DNA of 52,221 nucleotides from Clostridia bacterium (GTDB lineage Bacteria; Bacillota; Clostridia; Christensenellales; Aristaeellaceae): assembly GCA_017545905.1 (NCBI GenBank), contig JAFWXL010000098.1, positions 1 through 52,221 on the forward strand, given 5' to 3'. Each line of letters begins with the position of its first letter. Position 1 is the stretch's first letter. Positions 1 through 7,763 of the stretch are shown one piece after another. The notes below the pieces were generated by a model. It was not told the origin of the DNA, searched no databases, and saw nothing but the letters and a program-made list of their open reading frames with translations. Position numbers and translations under genes: made by a program.

Positions 1-54
1 CCATCGACCTGCCGGGTATGAACCGGACGCTCTAGCCAGCTGAGCTATTGAGCC
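1..54 (-). tRNA. tRNA-Met (CAT), cut by the window edge
   Basis: The reverse strand reads as a tRNA from its 5' end at 54: acceptor GGCTCAA, D-arm GCTC/GAGC with the GG of the D-loop, and an anticodon arm with loop TTCATAC. The anticodon is CAT (complement of 18-20). The 3' half runs off the window. The body resembles Firmicutes elongator tRNA-Met rather than the initiator beside it. A CAT anticodon can also belong to the lysidine-modified tRNA-Ile, which the missing half would help decide. It lies 6 bases downstream of the initiator tRNA and is probably in the same transcript. Confidence 0.85.
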
Positions 55-60
55 ATGATG

Positions 61-137
61 TGGTTGCGGGAGGAGGATTTGAACCTCCGACCTTCGGGTT
101 ATGAGCCCGACGAGCTGCCAGACTGCTCCATCCCGCG
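61..137 (-). tRNA. initiator tRNA-fMet (CAT) with encoded CCA
   Basis: The reverse strand folds as a full cloverleaf with anticodon CAT (complement of 101-103) and an encoded 3' CCA at 61-63. Two hallmarks of bacterial initiator tRNA are visible: the first acceptor position is an unpaired C opposite A72, and the anticodon stem carries three consecutive G-C pairs (GGG/CCC). T-arm is GGAGG-TTCAAAT-CCTCC. A strong promoter lies just upstream at 168-196. Confidence 0.96.
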
Positions 138-167
138 ATGTCTAGCGTCGTTCTGACGACATGGACT

Positions 168-196
168 ATTATATCGCACATCCCTCATTCTGTCAA
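168..196 (-). promoter_or_regulatory. Promoter of the tRNA-fMet/tRNA-Met transcript
   Basis: Reverse strand: TTGACA (191-196), 17-base spacer, TATAAT (168-173), a perfect consensus sigma-A promoter about 30 bases upstream of the initiator tRNA. The -35 box overlaps the stop codon of the Ppx/GppA gene (193-195), so gene end and tRNA promoter share bases. Confidence 0.85.
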
Positions 197-1092
197 TACA
201 TTTCCTTAAACTTTTTCTTCAAAAATCCATCCATGTTTCCATGCGCAGAAAGCGTCATCGATTCCATGTTAAAAACACGCATCGCCGCCTCCAGAATCGC
301 CACGCCGCTGGGAATGATGTCCGCACGATGCGGCATCAGGCCCACAATCTGCCGCCTGTCTGCCATGGACAGCCTCGCCAGCTTGCGCCCCCATGCGCAT
401 ACGTCCTCTCTGCTGATGCGCATGCCCTCGCAGCCGTCCGGATCAAACAGCGGCACGCCGCGGTGCATCGCGCCGATGGTGGTCATCGTGCCGCCCACGC
501 CGACCCAGTTTTGCGCACTTTCCAGTGCAAGCAGATCCTTTGCTCCCCCGCAGATCTGCTGCATGCAGCGCTCCACCGTCGCCTCATAGCGATCACGCGA
601 GGTGATCGGCATCTGCGCGTTCATGCGCACAGCGCCCATCTGCAGGCTTACCGCGCCCAGCACGGCGTCATCTCTGCCGATCGTGAATTCCGTGGAACCG
701 CCGCCGATGTCAATCACGCCGCAGCGTCCGCCGCTGCTCGCACCGATATAGGAAAGCACAGCCTCCTGTTCGCCTGAAATAATCCCGATATGCGTTCCGC
801 TGGCCTGCTCAGCCATACGGGTAAATTCATCGCCGTTGGACGCATCGCGAACAGCGCTCGTGGCAAAAACAAAAATCTCCTGTGCACCGTCTTTGCGCGC
901 AAGCACAGCAAGCTCCGCAACGGCTTCCACAGAAGATTTGATGCTCTGCACAGTCAGCGCCCCGTCCACAAGCCCTGCAAACAGACGCGTGCCCCTGCGC
1001 TCACGGCGAAACACACACAGCCTTCCTTCCGACCACTGGGCAATCAGCAGGCGGATCGCATTGGATCCGATTCCAATACAAGCAAGGCGCAT
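193..1092 (-). CDS. Ppx/GppA-family phosphatase
   Basis: Member of the ASKHA-fold exopolyphosphatase / pppGpp phosphatase family, expected to act in the cytosol on inorganic polyphosphate or (p)ppGpp. Visible motifs: N-terminal phosphate loop GIGSNAIRLL (residues 7-16), FATSAVRDASNG (76-87), SGEQEA (106-111), the second phosphate loop IDIGGGSTEF (127-136), and GVGGTMTTIGAM (198-209). At 299 residues it matches the short form with only the two-lobed catalytic domain and no C-terminal HD-like domain. The ATG at 1092 follows GGAGG by 7 bases. It lies downstream of the divIC gene on the same strand with a gap of about 96 bases, so it may be the last gene of the yabP-yabQ-divIC transcript. Which substrate it uses cannot be told from sequence. 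Confidence 0.9.
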   Translation of the reverse strand: MRLACIGIGSNAIRLLIAQWSEGRLCVFRRERRGTRLFAGLVDGALTVQSIKSSVEAVAELAVLARKDGAQEIFVFATSAVRDASNGDEFTRMAEQASGTHIGIISGEQEAVLSYIGASSGGRCGVIDIGGGSTEFTIGRDDAVLGAVSLQMGAVRMNAQMPITSRDRYEATVERCMQQICGGAKDLLALESAQNWVGVGGTMTTIGAMHRGVPLFDPDGCEGMRISREDVCAWGRKLARLSMADRRQIVGLMPHRADIIPSGVAILEAAMRVFNMESMTLSAHGNMDGFLKKKFKEMY

Positions 1093-1188
1093 AGCGTTTC
1101 CTCCATCTTGTTATGTAAATCCTGTCACTACATGCCGGACGGCCCCTTTAAAGCGCTGCGCTTTGCATGCCGCCGGCGATTATGAAAT

Positions 1189-1524
1189 TCACTCCTGACC
1201 GTACACGGCAAACGGCTGAGCGGCCTTGAGTTCTTCGAGATTGCTGACCTCGTAGATGATCTCGCCATACCAGCAGTAGCCATATTCACGGCGGGCCGTA
1301 CGCTCAATGAAATCCTGCGTATTGATCTCCGCCAGTTCCGTCGTCAGGCGGTTATGCTCGCTCTGCGCATCATAATACGCCTGCGCCGCCAGTTCAAGCT
1401 GTTCCTGCTGCCGCTCAAGGCTCACAGCCTTTGCCGGAAAGCGGGAAAGCATCACAAGCGCCGCCAGTCCGAGGCAAACAGACAGAATCCGGAACGGCCG
1501 GACCCTCCCCCTCTTTTTCTCCAT
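1189..1524 (-). CDS. divIC: FtsB/DivIC-type septum formation initiator
   Basis: Small bitopic division protein, 111 residues from the chosen start. A basic N-terminus (EKKRGRVRP) is followed by one membrane segment (about residues 13-30), a coiled-coil stretch rich in E, Q and L (about 35-70), and a conserved end where FIERTARREYGY sits, as in the DivIC/FtsB family. In Bacillus DivIC binds FtsL and DivIB at the septum. The ATG at 1524 has a good ribosome site (GGGGAGG, 6 bases away). An earlier in-frame ATG at 1593 directly abuts the yabQ stop and would add 23 residues, so coupled initiation there is possible. Position after yabP-yabQ is the classic Firmicutes order and supports the call. Confidence 0.88.
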   Translation of the reverse strand: MEKKRGRVRPFRILSVCLGLAALVMLSRFPAKAVSLERQQEQLELAAQAYYDAQSEHNRLTTELAEINTQDFIERTARREYGYCWYGEIIYEVSNLEELKAAQPFAVYGQE

Positions 1525-1593
1525 GTCTGTCCTCCCCGATTGAAAAGTGTATAGCATGTCTATGATTCGTTTCTTTTTTTCATTTTCCTGCAT

Positions 1594-1923
1594 CTACGCG
1601 CCATTTTTTGCCTGTTTTTTCACTTTTTTTGACAAACTCAGACATTTCCTTCTCAAAAACCGAACATTCATTCCGATTATCACACTGTAGAGCGCCCATC
1701 CGGCAGCTGCGCCCAGAAACACATGCAGCCTGAACGAGCTGCAGCCATGCCGCAGCCCAGCGCCTGTGATGCATGCCGCTGCCGCAGCGCCCAGCAGCAG
1801 GTCTGCTGCAGCCGTCATCAGAAACCCCCGGCGCAGCACGCCAAGCAAGTCATTCGCCATGCCGATACAGATTCCGCAGAGCAGCGCAGCGGCAAACATT
1901 CGCCCTTGCTGCGCAACTGTCAT
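1594..1923 (-). CDS. yabQ: Spore cortex biosynthesis protein YabQ
   Basis: 109-residue membrane protein. Hydrophobic segments lie near residues 8-26, 36-55 and 65-85, and the C-terminus is strongly basic (RFLRRKCLSLSKKVKKQAK). Family knowledge: YabQ is made in the mother cell and is needed for spore cortex formation. It starts inside the end of yabP through a 4-base ATGA overlap and ends where the divIC open frame begins, so translation is probably coupled across the three genes. Divergence from Bacillus YabQ is expected for Clostridia. The call rests on hydrophobic profile, length and the conserved neighbours. Confidence 0.85.
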   Translation of the reverse strand: MTVAQQGRMFAAALLCGICIGMANDLLGVLRRGFLMTAAADLLLGAAAAACITGAGLRHGCSSFRLHVFLGAAAGWALYSVIIGMNVRFLRRKCLSLSKKVKKQAKNGA

Positions 1924-2210
1924 CGTTTTTTGGGCGCAAACAGACCGCGCCTTCCTTTATGCCGGACCGGCCCATTGTATTCAATGCCCGTGATCTCTCC
2001 CGTCACATCCAGCATACCCTCCTGCAGATTCAGCTGCCCGATGTGCATGCCCTCGCCCAGCAGCGCCACCTCGCCTTCGCTTGTCTCCAGTACAATTTCC
2101 CGCTCATTAAAGCAGCATACGGCGCTTACACCTGAAAGCCGCGCGCGCGAGCGCCCCTCAAGCGTGAGCACATGTGCGCCTGCGGTTGCCGGATTCACAT
2201 TATGTTCCAT
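1920..2210 (-). CDS. yabP: Sporulation protein YabP
   Basis: Small beta-rich soluble protein of the YabP/YqfC family (96 residues), a sporulation protein found in spore formers. Recognisable features are HVLTLEGRSRARLSGV near the start, CFNEREIVLETSEGEVALLG in the middle, and LNLQEGMLDVTGEI..IEY towards the end. The ATG at 2210 lies 8 bases after GGAGG. Another ATG at 2216 is only 2 bases from that site and is less likely. It is the first gene of a yabP-yabQ-divIC cluster. I see no sigma-E promoter that I could defend in the 70 bases upstream. Confidence 0.88.
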   Translation of the reverse strand: MEHNVNPATAGAHVLTLEGRSRARLSGVSAVCCFNEREIVLETSEGEVALLGEGMHIGQLNLQEGMLDVTGEITGIEYNGPVRHKGRRGLFAPKKR

Positions 2211-2249
2211 GTCCATCGCCTCCGCATCAACCTATGCCGGAAACAACAT

Positions 2250-2279
2250 AAAAAGACCGGCACATCATGCCGGTCTTAT
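2250..2279 (-). terminator. Terminator of the solute-binding protein gene
   Basis: Perfect 10-bp stem AAGACCGGCA/TGCCGGTCTT (2253-2262 with 2268-2277) followed on the reverse strand by a T run. It sits between the solute-binding protein stop and yabP and separates the two transcripts. Confidence 0.88.
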
Positions 2280-2289
2280 AACAATCCGT

Positions 2290-3774
2290 TTACTGATCTG
2301 CAAAGAGCGCTGCGAGTTCTCCGCTGCCCGCGCTTCTGAGTTCATCCAGCCACGCCGCGTAGCTTTCGTCGGTGAGCTCCACCTCGCCCGTCGCAAAGCG
2401 CGCGATGCCCTCGTCCACCAGCCTGCCGATCACAAGCGCCAGCTCATTGGCCCGCGCCTGATCCGCCGTGTTCAGGCAGTAGGCCTGCGTCACCCGCTCG
2501 CTGACCGCGCGGACCTTTTCGCTCGATGCAAACACATGGTGGTCCAGCTCGCTGTCCACCCTGTGAACGAAATCTGCCGGATACAGGCCCGGCATCGCCA
2601 CGCCGGTATACATGAGCACTTCGCTGCGCAGCTTGCTGATATCGCGGTTGCCGTCAAGCGCGAATGCCCACAGCCCTTCGTCATTGATCGTATAATCCTC
2701 GCCCTCAATGCCCGCGTAGCCCAGCAGCGCGCCTTCCTCACTGTAGAGCGCATCCACCCATGCAAGCGCCTTTTCCACCTCCTGGCAGCGGCTGGTCACG
2801 GCAAAGCAGCCCGTCCAGACCGCGCCCAGCAGATCACGCCAGCGCACGGCGCCGTCCGGCCCCGCGAGCAGAAGCGGCTCATAATCCATGACGGCCTTGG
2901 CATTCAGATGCGTATACGGCGTGACAGAGAGCAGCATGCCGGCAGTTTCCGGGATCTCCTCATCCGCCGCGCTGAGCAGCGCCGTGGCATGCACGCGGGT
3001 GAATGCGTCCTGCGGCAGCACGCCGCTGTCGTGCCACTGGCGAAGCAGCGCAATGAATGCGCGATATTCCGGCAGCTCCGGCGCAAAGACAATCTTTCCA
3101 TCCGCGCCGCGCGCAAGGTGATAGTCATCCGCGACAATACCGAAATACGGCAGCAGCCACCGCATTTCATACCCGCCGATGAGTTCCGCGCCGGTTTCGT
3201 CATGCTTTCCGTTGCCGTTGAGATCAGCGCCGGACATCGCCAGCAGCGCCTGCGTCAGCTCGTCCAGATTCTGCGGCATGTCCATGCCCAGCTTCTCCAG
3301 CCAGGCGCAGTTGATCCACATCGTCGCCTGACGCTCTTTCTCATTGATCAGCGGCAGGGACGCAATACGCCCATCCTCCAGCGCGATCACATCGCGCCAC
3401 TCGGGATGCGCCGCAAGCAGCGCACTGAGATTGGGCATGTGCGCATCGATAAGCGCGGACAGATCAATGATTGCGCCGCTGTCAAGAAGCGCAATTTCCT
3501 GCGCACGCGTCAGATCCGCCTTGAACAGCACATCCGTCTGGATGTCGCCGCGCATCATCTGATCGAGCATCGACGTATACTCGTCCTGCTGCGCAATGCC
3601 GACGGGCTCCACCGCGATCCCGGTGAGCGCCTCCATGCGCGCAAAGAACTTGTTTCCCGCCCAGACGCGTTCAATCGTTTCGGTCTCAAGACCCGTTACC
3701 GTGATCGCCTGCGCGCCAAGGGCCGACAGGCAGCACATGCAAAAAAGCAGAATCGCCGCAATCTTCTTCTTCAT
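2290..3774 (-). CDS. Extracellular solute-binding protein (ABC type), orphan
   Basis: 494-residue secreted protein of the ABC-type sugar-binding (family 1) class. It has a Sec signal peptide (MKKKIAAILLFCMCC..., likely cleaved after ALGAQA, about residue 23). A typical alternating alpha/beta body follows, including a DLNGNGKHDETG calcium-loop-like motif (about residue 170) seen in Gram-positive sugar-binding proteins. A clear lipobox is not visible; the cysteines lie too early, near residues 12-16. The ATG at 3774 has GGAGG 7 bases upstream, and longer upstream reading is GC-rich noise. No permease or ATPase gene lies beside it, so it must pair with components elsewhere or act as a free binding protein. 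Ligand unknown. Confidence 0.82.
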   Translation of the reverse strand: MKKKIAAILLFCMCCLSALGAQAITVTGLETETIERVWAGNKFFARMEALTGIAVEPVGIAQQDEYTSMLDQMMRGDIQTDVLFKADLTRAQEIALLDSGAIIDLSALIDAHMPNLSALLAAHPEWRDVIALEDGRIASLPLINEKERQATMWINCAWLEKLGMDMPQNLDELTQALLAMSGADLNGNGKHDETGAELIGGYEMRWLLPYFGIVADDYHLARGADGKIVFAPELPEYRAFIALLRQWHDSGVLPQDAFTRVHATALLSAADEEIPETAGMLLSVTPYTHLNAKAVMDYEPLLLAGPDGAVRWRDLLGAVWTGCFAVTSRCQEVEKALAWVDALYSEEGALLGYAGIEGEDYTINDEGLWAFALDGNRDISKLRSEVLMYTGVAMPGLYPADFVHRVDSELDHHVFASSEKVRAVSERVTQAYCLNTADQARANELALVIGRLVDEGIARFATGEVELTDESYAAWLDELRSAGSGELAALFADQ

Positions 3775-3807
3775 CACCGGAGCCTCCGTACAATGCTTAT
3801 TGCGGAT

Positions 3808-3813
3808 ATTATA
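3808..3813 (-). promoter_or_regulatory. Probable -10 box of the solute-binding protein gene
   Basis: TATAAT on the reverse strand, about 35 bases upstream of the start codon. No convincing -35 box is at the right distance, so an activator may be needed or the promoter may be weak. Confidence 0.4.
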
Positions 3814-3920
3814 CCATATCCTGCCGCCGGAAAAAAGAGTGATTGCCGAACAGTCAGGAAAGACTATTCCCGACTTGTGCGTCATACGTTCTCTCAGCCT
3901 CGGGAAGGGAGGAATACCGC

Positions 3921-4439
3921 ATGTTCCACCAGCTGCTGCCCGCATGGCGGGGCAGGCGCGTGCTGCTCGCCGGCGGCGATGACGCCATGACCGCCGCCAT
4001 GCATGCATTTCTTGATGAGATCGGCGCGCGCCCATTGCGCATCCTGCCGACCTGCAGCGCAGAGGCGCTCTGCCGCACGCTGCAGACAGGGCGCGGCGCA
4101 GTGCTGATTGTGCCGGAGCTGAATGCCCTGGCAAGCCTGCAGCCGAGCAGGCAGCTTCCCGCGCTCAACGCGCTGATCTGCGAGGCGCGCGAAGCCGGCA
4201 CGCCGCTGATGATGCTTCTTGCCAGAGGCAGCGATGCTCAGGCGCTTTCACGGCTCATGCATTACGCAGACGAATGCTCGCGCGCAGCGCACGGCGGCGC
4301 CGTCAGCATCCAGATCATCCGGCATGAAGGCATGCCTGCACGTGAGGCCTGCATCGGCGCACTTGCGCTCGGCGCGCGCTATCTGATGGGCGATCTCGCC
4401 TTGACCGGCATCCTTGCACTGAAAAAGCCGGCGGACTAA
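3921..4439 (+). CDS. Uncharacterised Rossmann-like protein
   Basis: 172 residues; I do not recognise a defined family. The N-terminus WRGRRVLLAGGDDAM resembles a nucleotide-binding beta-alpha-beta start, followed by VLIVPELN and LNALICEAREAGTPLMML, a rhythm like extended short-chain dehydrogenases of the dTDP-4-dehydrorhamnose reductase type. The GxxGxxG loop is degenerate and no YxxxK pair is seen, so enzymatic activity is doubtful. The ATG at 3921 follows GGGAGG by 8 bases. It is divergent from the solute-binding protein and converges on the flippase with a shared terminator. A link to surface polysaccharide is only a guess from that neighbour. Confidence 0.6.
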   Translation: MFHQLLPAWRGRRVLLAGGDDAMTAAMHAFLDEIGARPLRILPTCSAEALCRTLQTGRGAVLIVPELNALASLQPSRQLPALNALICEAREAGTPLMMLLARGSDAQALSRLMHYADECSRAAHGGAVSIQIIRHEGMPAREACIGALALGARYLMGDLALTGILALKKPAD

Positions 4440-4453
4440 ACTCCGCCGGCTTT
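4424..4453. terminator. Bidirectional terminator between converging genes
   Basis: 12-bp perfect stem AAAGCCGGCGGA/TCCGCCGGCTTT (4424-4435 with 4442-4453), A-rich on one side and T-rich on the other. The stop codon of the plus-strand gene (4437-4439) is in the loop, and the minus-strand flippase ends 6 bases beyond. Confidence 0.88.
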
Positions 4454-4458
4454 GCCGT

Positions 4459-5970
4459 TCAGGCACGCCTGAGCAGCTTCCTGCCCATGGCGTTTATCAT
4501 GTCTTTTTCCTGCCTGTTCATGGCAAGCAGGTACACGCTCGCGCAGTACACCGCGCTGTAGGGAAGGGCAAAGAGCAGCACGCCTCCATAGCCCGAAAAC
4601 ACATGCAGCTTCACAGCCAGCAGCGCCAGCAGCACCGGCGGAATGAACGCAGGCGCAATGCTCAGAATGCTCTTCCAGAAATACGCCATATCCAGCCCGA
4701 TGTGCCTGTGATAGTACCAGTTCATCACAAAGCCGTTGCACACGATCATGGAAATCGCCGTGCCCAGCGCGCAGCCCAGGCCGCCCCACTTCATGCCCAG
4801 CGGAATGGAGATGGCCACATTGCCAAGCGCCATGAAGAAATACACCTTGGAGCGGAACTGATGTTTGTTCTTGGCGCGCTGGATCTCGATGCCCAGATTC
4901 TGGATCAGCGGCACGGTCACCGGCGCCATCAGCAGCAGCGCAATGGGGTATGCGCCCTCGTACTCGCCGCCGCCCCATGCCTCGATAAACGGTTCTCCCA
5001 CGAAAACAAAACCTGTGAGCACCAGCATGAGGAGCATAAACTGGATGCGTCCCACGCGGGTAAAGAGCTTTGTGAGCGCATCGTCGCTCTCGCCCCGGGC
5101 AACAATCCTGTTGATCTGCGGCACAAACACGCCGGAAATGGACGTGGAGATCGTCATGTAGTAGCGGTGCAGCTGGCTGCCCACGCCGTAGACCGCCGTC
5201 GCCGCCGTGCCGGAGACGATGCCCAGAATCGTCGTATCGACCGTCCAGTTGATCTGGTCGATGATCATATTCAGGAAGATGAAGAACGAGAAACCGCCCA
5301 TCTCTCTGAGCAGCCTGAAGTCAAACCCGCCGAAGGTCAGACGCATGTTCAGCTTCTTAAAGCAGTAATACGCACTCGATACATCCGTCACCACGCTGAG
5401 CACCAGCGTCACCACCACCAGCGACACGCTGCCAAGGCCCATCAGCAGCAGCGGCAGCATCACGATCGGATTGAGAATTGTGCGGATCATGCTGACAATA
5501 CGCTGAAAAAAGAAGCGCTCCTTCGCCGTGATATAGCTGGTGAACACGCTGCACGGGAACGAGACGGCAATATTCACCACCAGCAGCGCCATCAGCACGC
5601 GCGCGGTCTCCACCTCCGCAGGCGTCAGCTTGGCCGCGAAGATGTTGTGCACATTCGCCACCAGTACGCCGCCGACCGCAAGACTCAGCACGCCGATAAC
5701 CAGGAAAATGCCCATGAACATGCCGTTGATCTTTGCCACGCCGCGCTCGCCGTCGCTCGCTTCGTATCGGGCATAGTAGCGCACATACGCGCTGCCCAGA
5801 CCAAAGCTCATCAGGCTCAGGTTGGAGATGAAGCCGTTGACCAGCGTATACAGGCCGTACTCGCTCTGGCCGAGCAGACGCAGCATCACCGGGGTATAGA
5901 CAAGGGATATCAGCGTGGAGAGCACAGTCTGTCCGTAGCTCAGCAGCACGCCCGCTTTCTTTTGATCCAT
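4459..5970 (-). CDS. Polysaccharide/lipid-linked oligosaccharide flippase (Wzx/MATE superfamily)
   Basis: 503-residue polytopic protein with about 12-14 hydrophobic segments. The N-terminus KAGVLLSYGQTVLSTLISLVY and the segment LLGQSEYGLYTLV are typical of the MOP superfamily branch that moves undecaprenyl-linked sugars across the membrane (Wzx, and the related SpoVB). The ATG at 5970 has AAGGAG 6 bases upstream; an earlier in-frame ATG at 6003 has no ribosome site. There is no glycosyltransferase cluster beside it, so the glycan it serves is not evident. SpoVB-like function is an alternative. Confidence 0.85.
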   Translation of the reverse strand: MDQKKAGVLLSYGQTVLSTLISLVYTPVMLRLLGQSEYGLYTLVNGFISNLSLMSFGLGSAYVRYYARYEASDGERGVAKINGMFMGIFLVIGVLSLAVGGVLVANVHNIFAAKLTPAEVETARVLMALLVVNIAVSFPCSVFTSYITAKERFFFQRIVSMIRTILNPIVMLPLLLMGLGSVSLVVVTLVLSVVTDVSSAYYCFKKLNMRLTFGGFDFRLLREMGGFSFFIFLNMIIDQINWTVDTTILGIVSGTAATAVYGVGSQLHRYYMTISTSISGVFVPQINRIVARGESDDALTKLFTRVGRIQFMLLMLVLTGFVFVGEPFIEAWGGGEYEGAYPIALLLMAPVTVPLIQNLGIEIQRAKNKHQFRSKVYFFMALGNVAISIPLGMKWGGLGCALGTAISMIVCNGFVMNWYYHRHIGLDMAYFWKSILSIAPAFIPPVLLALLAVKLHVFSGYGGVLLFALPYSAVYCASVYLLAMNRQEKDMINAMGRKLLRRA

Positions 5971-6062
5971 AATATCTCCTTCATAGGAAATCCAATTGCA
6001 CATAATTACACATATACACTATACCGCCATCCCCTGCTTTTTTCAAGAGACAATCATCCGCC

Positions 6063-6091
6063 TTTTCATTGCACACAATTCGTGCTATAAT
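6063..6091 (+). promoter_or_regulatory. Promoter of the serine hydrolase gene
   Basis: TTTTCA (6063-6068), 17-base spacer, TATAAT (6086-6091), about 35 bases upstream of the start codon. Confidence 0.7.
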
Positions 6092-6125
6092 TCAATCATC
6101 TCTTCATACCAAAGGAGCATTGGTA

Positions 6126-7538
6126 ATGATCGACAAATCAGCGCTTGACGCACACCTGAATCACTGGGCAAAGAAGAACAACCTCGCCGGCGTATCCGCT
6201 TATATCGCAGGCCCCGACGGCTGCGAATACGCATGGAACTACGGCTTCCGCGACAAGGATGAAAGAATCCACCCCGACAGCGACACCATGTACGGCATCG
6301 CCTCGATGTCAAAATCCATGACGGCGCTTTGCGCCTGCATCCTGCACACCGAAGGAAGGATGAGCATCCACGATCCGGTGAGCAAGTATCTGCCGGAATT
6401 CTCCATCGCCGGCCAGCCGAAGGAGGCGGTGACTGTGCGCCATCTGGCGATGCACACCGCCGGCATTCCGCCGATGGAGCCGCTGGAATGGTCCATCGCC
6501 ATGAACAGCATTGACAGAAGCGAGAGCGACTGGCTGCTGGAAATGCGCCGCACATCGCCCAACCAGATGGACAAAATCGAGCATATTCTCGATCATGTCG
6601 CCCACTGCGGCTATGAGACGCTCGGCGCGCCGGGCGAGGTGATGAGCTATTCCAACGAGGGATTTGCGATTCTCTCCTATGTGATCGACAAAGCCGCAGG
6701 CATGCCGCTGGAGCAATTCATGCATGAGCGCATCTTTGCGCCGCTGGGCATGACGCGCTCGATTCTGGATAACGGCATCGAGGACAGCCGCGCCCTCTCC
6801 GGCGGCAATATCACCTCCCTCTTTGAGATGATCGACGGCAGGCGCGTATGCGACGACAACTGGAGCATCCTGCCGCCCTTCCGCGGCTGCGCGATGGTCA
6901 AATCCACGGCGAAGGACATGGCGACGTATTACCGCATGATCGCCAGCTTCGGCATGCATGAGGGCGTGCAGGTCATCCCGCGCGAGGCCATCGAGCTGCT
7001 GTGCGGCAAATACCATGCGCTGCCCGAGCTCAACGCCATGTGTATGGGCATCAACAAGCGCCCGTTCGAGGGCCATGTCATCTGCGAGCATTCCGGCGGC
7101 CTGCACGGCGTATCGACCAAGGGCGGTCTGCTGCTTGGCGAGGGCTACGGCTTTTCCGTGCTGTGCAATCAGGGCGACGAGGACATGGACGAGCTGATGT
7201 GGGGCATGTACAATGCCGTGCTGGGACTGCCGCTGGAGAAGAGCCACCGCTGGTTCAATCCCGTCGGATACGCATTCTCCGCGCCGGAGATGATCTGCGG
7301 CCACTACATCGGTCATGAGGGCGTGCCCAGCCATCTCGTCATCGAGGAGAAAGACGGCAGGCTGATGCGCACGCGCGACGGCAATACCGCCGAATTCGCC
7401 TACTGCGGCGGCACGCGCTTCCTCTCCTATGATCCTGCGAAGGACTACGATCAGGGCGTGCGCCACGAATTCCTGATCCGTGGCGGCAAGGCCTGGGGTG
7501 TGCGCTGCGGTACACGGGTCTTTAATAGAATCCCCTGA
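6126..7538 (+). CDS. Serine hydrolase, class C beta-lactamase-like
   Basis: 470-residue member of the class C beta-lactamase / esterase EstB / D-aminopeptidase superfamily. The nucleophile motif S-x-x-K is SMSK (in YGIASMSKSM, about residue 61-64). The second-box tyrosine is YSNEG (about 178), and the third box is EHSGG (about 324). After the catalytic domain is a C-terminal beta-rich module (about 395-470). No signal peptide is visible, so the enzyme is probably cytosolic and more likely an esterase or peptidase than an antibiotic-resistance enzyme. The ATG at 6126 lies 9 bases after AAAGGAG. It is transcribed alone between a divergent flippase and a strong hairpin. Confidence 0.87.
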   Translation: MIDKSALDAHLNHWAKKNNLAGVSAYIAGPDGCEYAWNYGFRDKDERIHPDSDTMYGIASMSKSMTALCACILHTEGRMSIHDPVSKYLPEFSIAGQPKEAVTVRHLAMHTAGIPPMEPLEWSIAMNSIDRSESDWLLEMRRTSPNQMDKIEHILDHVAHCGYETLGAPGEVMSYSNEGFAILSYVIDKAAGMPLEQFMHERIFAPLGMTRSILDNGIEDSRALSGGNITSLFEMIDGRRVCDDNWSILPPFRGCAMVKSTAKDMATYYRMIASFGMHEGVQVIPREAIELLCGKYHALPELNAMCMGINKRPFEGHVICEHSGGLHGVSTKGGLLLGEGYGFSVLCNQGDEDMDELMWGMYNAVLGLPLEKSHRWFNPVGYAFSAPEMICGHYIGHEGVPSHLVIEEKDGRLMRTRDGNTAEFAYCGGTRFLSYDPAKDYDQGVRHEFLIRGGKAWGVRCGTRVFNRIP

Positions 7539-7555
7539 AGCATCCACAAAGCAAA

Positions 7556-7586
7556 AAGAAGCAGTCCATTTCGGACCGCTTCTTTT
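7556..7586. terminator. Shared terminator of the serine hydrolase and Na+-pump genes
   Basis: Stem GAAGCAGTCC/GGACCGCTTC with one A-C mismatch, A-rich before and T-rich after, between two converging stop codons (7538 plus, 7596 minus). Confidence 0.82.
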
Positions 7587-7595
7587 CTTATTTGA

Positions 7596-7748
7596 TTACT
7601 TGTTCTCGTCCTTCTCTTCCAGCTTCGCGGCAAACTTGTTGAGCCACTGAATGCACAGAATGATGACGCCCATCACGATGAAGATGCCTGCCCAGCCTTC
7701 GGCCATGTACTTGAGGGAAGCCATAAAAGCGTTCACGTTGATACTCAT
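7596..7748 (-). CDS. OadG-like small subunit of a Na+ pump
   Basis: 50-residue protein. One membrane helix (about residues 19-36, GWAGIFIVMGVIILCIQWLN) is followed by a charged tail ending KLEEKDENK. It resembles the membrane anchor of gamma subunits (OadG) of sodium-translocating decarboxylases, but it lacks the usual long linker and is about half the usual length. The reading frame is convincing: AGGAGG 8 bases before the ATG, 15 bases after the OadB-like stop, then a shared terminator. Family knowledge: the gamma subunit holds the beta and carboxyltransferase subunits together. Here it may simply stabilise the beta subunit. Confidence 0.82.
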   Translation of the reverse strand: MSINVNAFMASLKYMAEGWAGIFIVMGVIILCIQWLNKFAAKLEEKDENK

Positions 7749-7763
7749 CTGCTTTTCCTCCTA

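Noticed and set aside
1723-3990. A 755-codon open frame on the plus strand
   Set aside because: It lies antisense to yabQ, yabP and the solute-binding protein gene. It has no ribosome site and its residue content (runs of R, H, A, Q) is typical of the reverse frame of GC-rich genes.
6126-7538. Antibiotic-resistance beta-lactamase
   Set aside because: It has the serine hydrolase motifs but no signal peptide, and it carries an extra C-terminal module as in esterases and peptidases, so resistance was not called.
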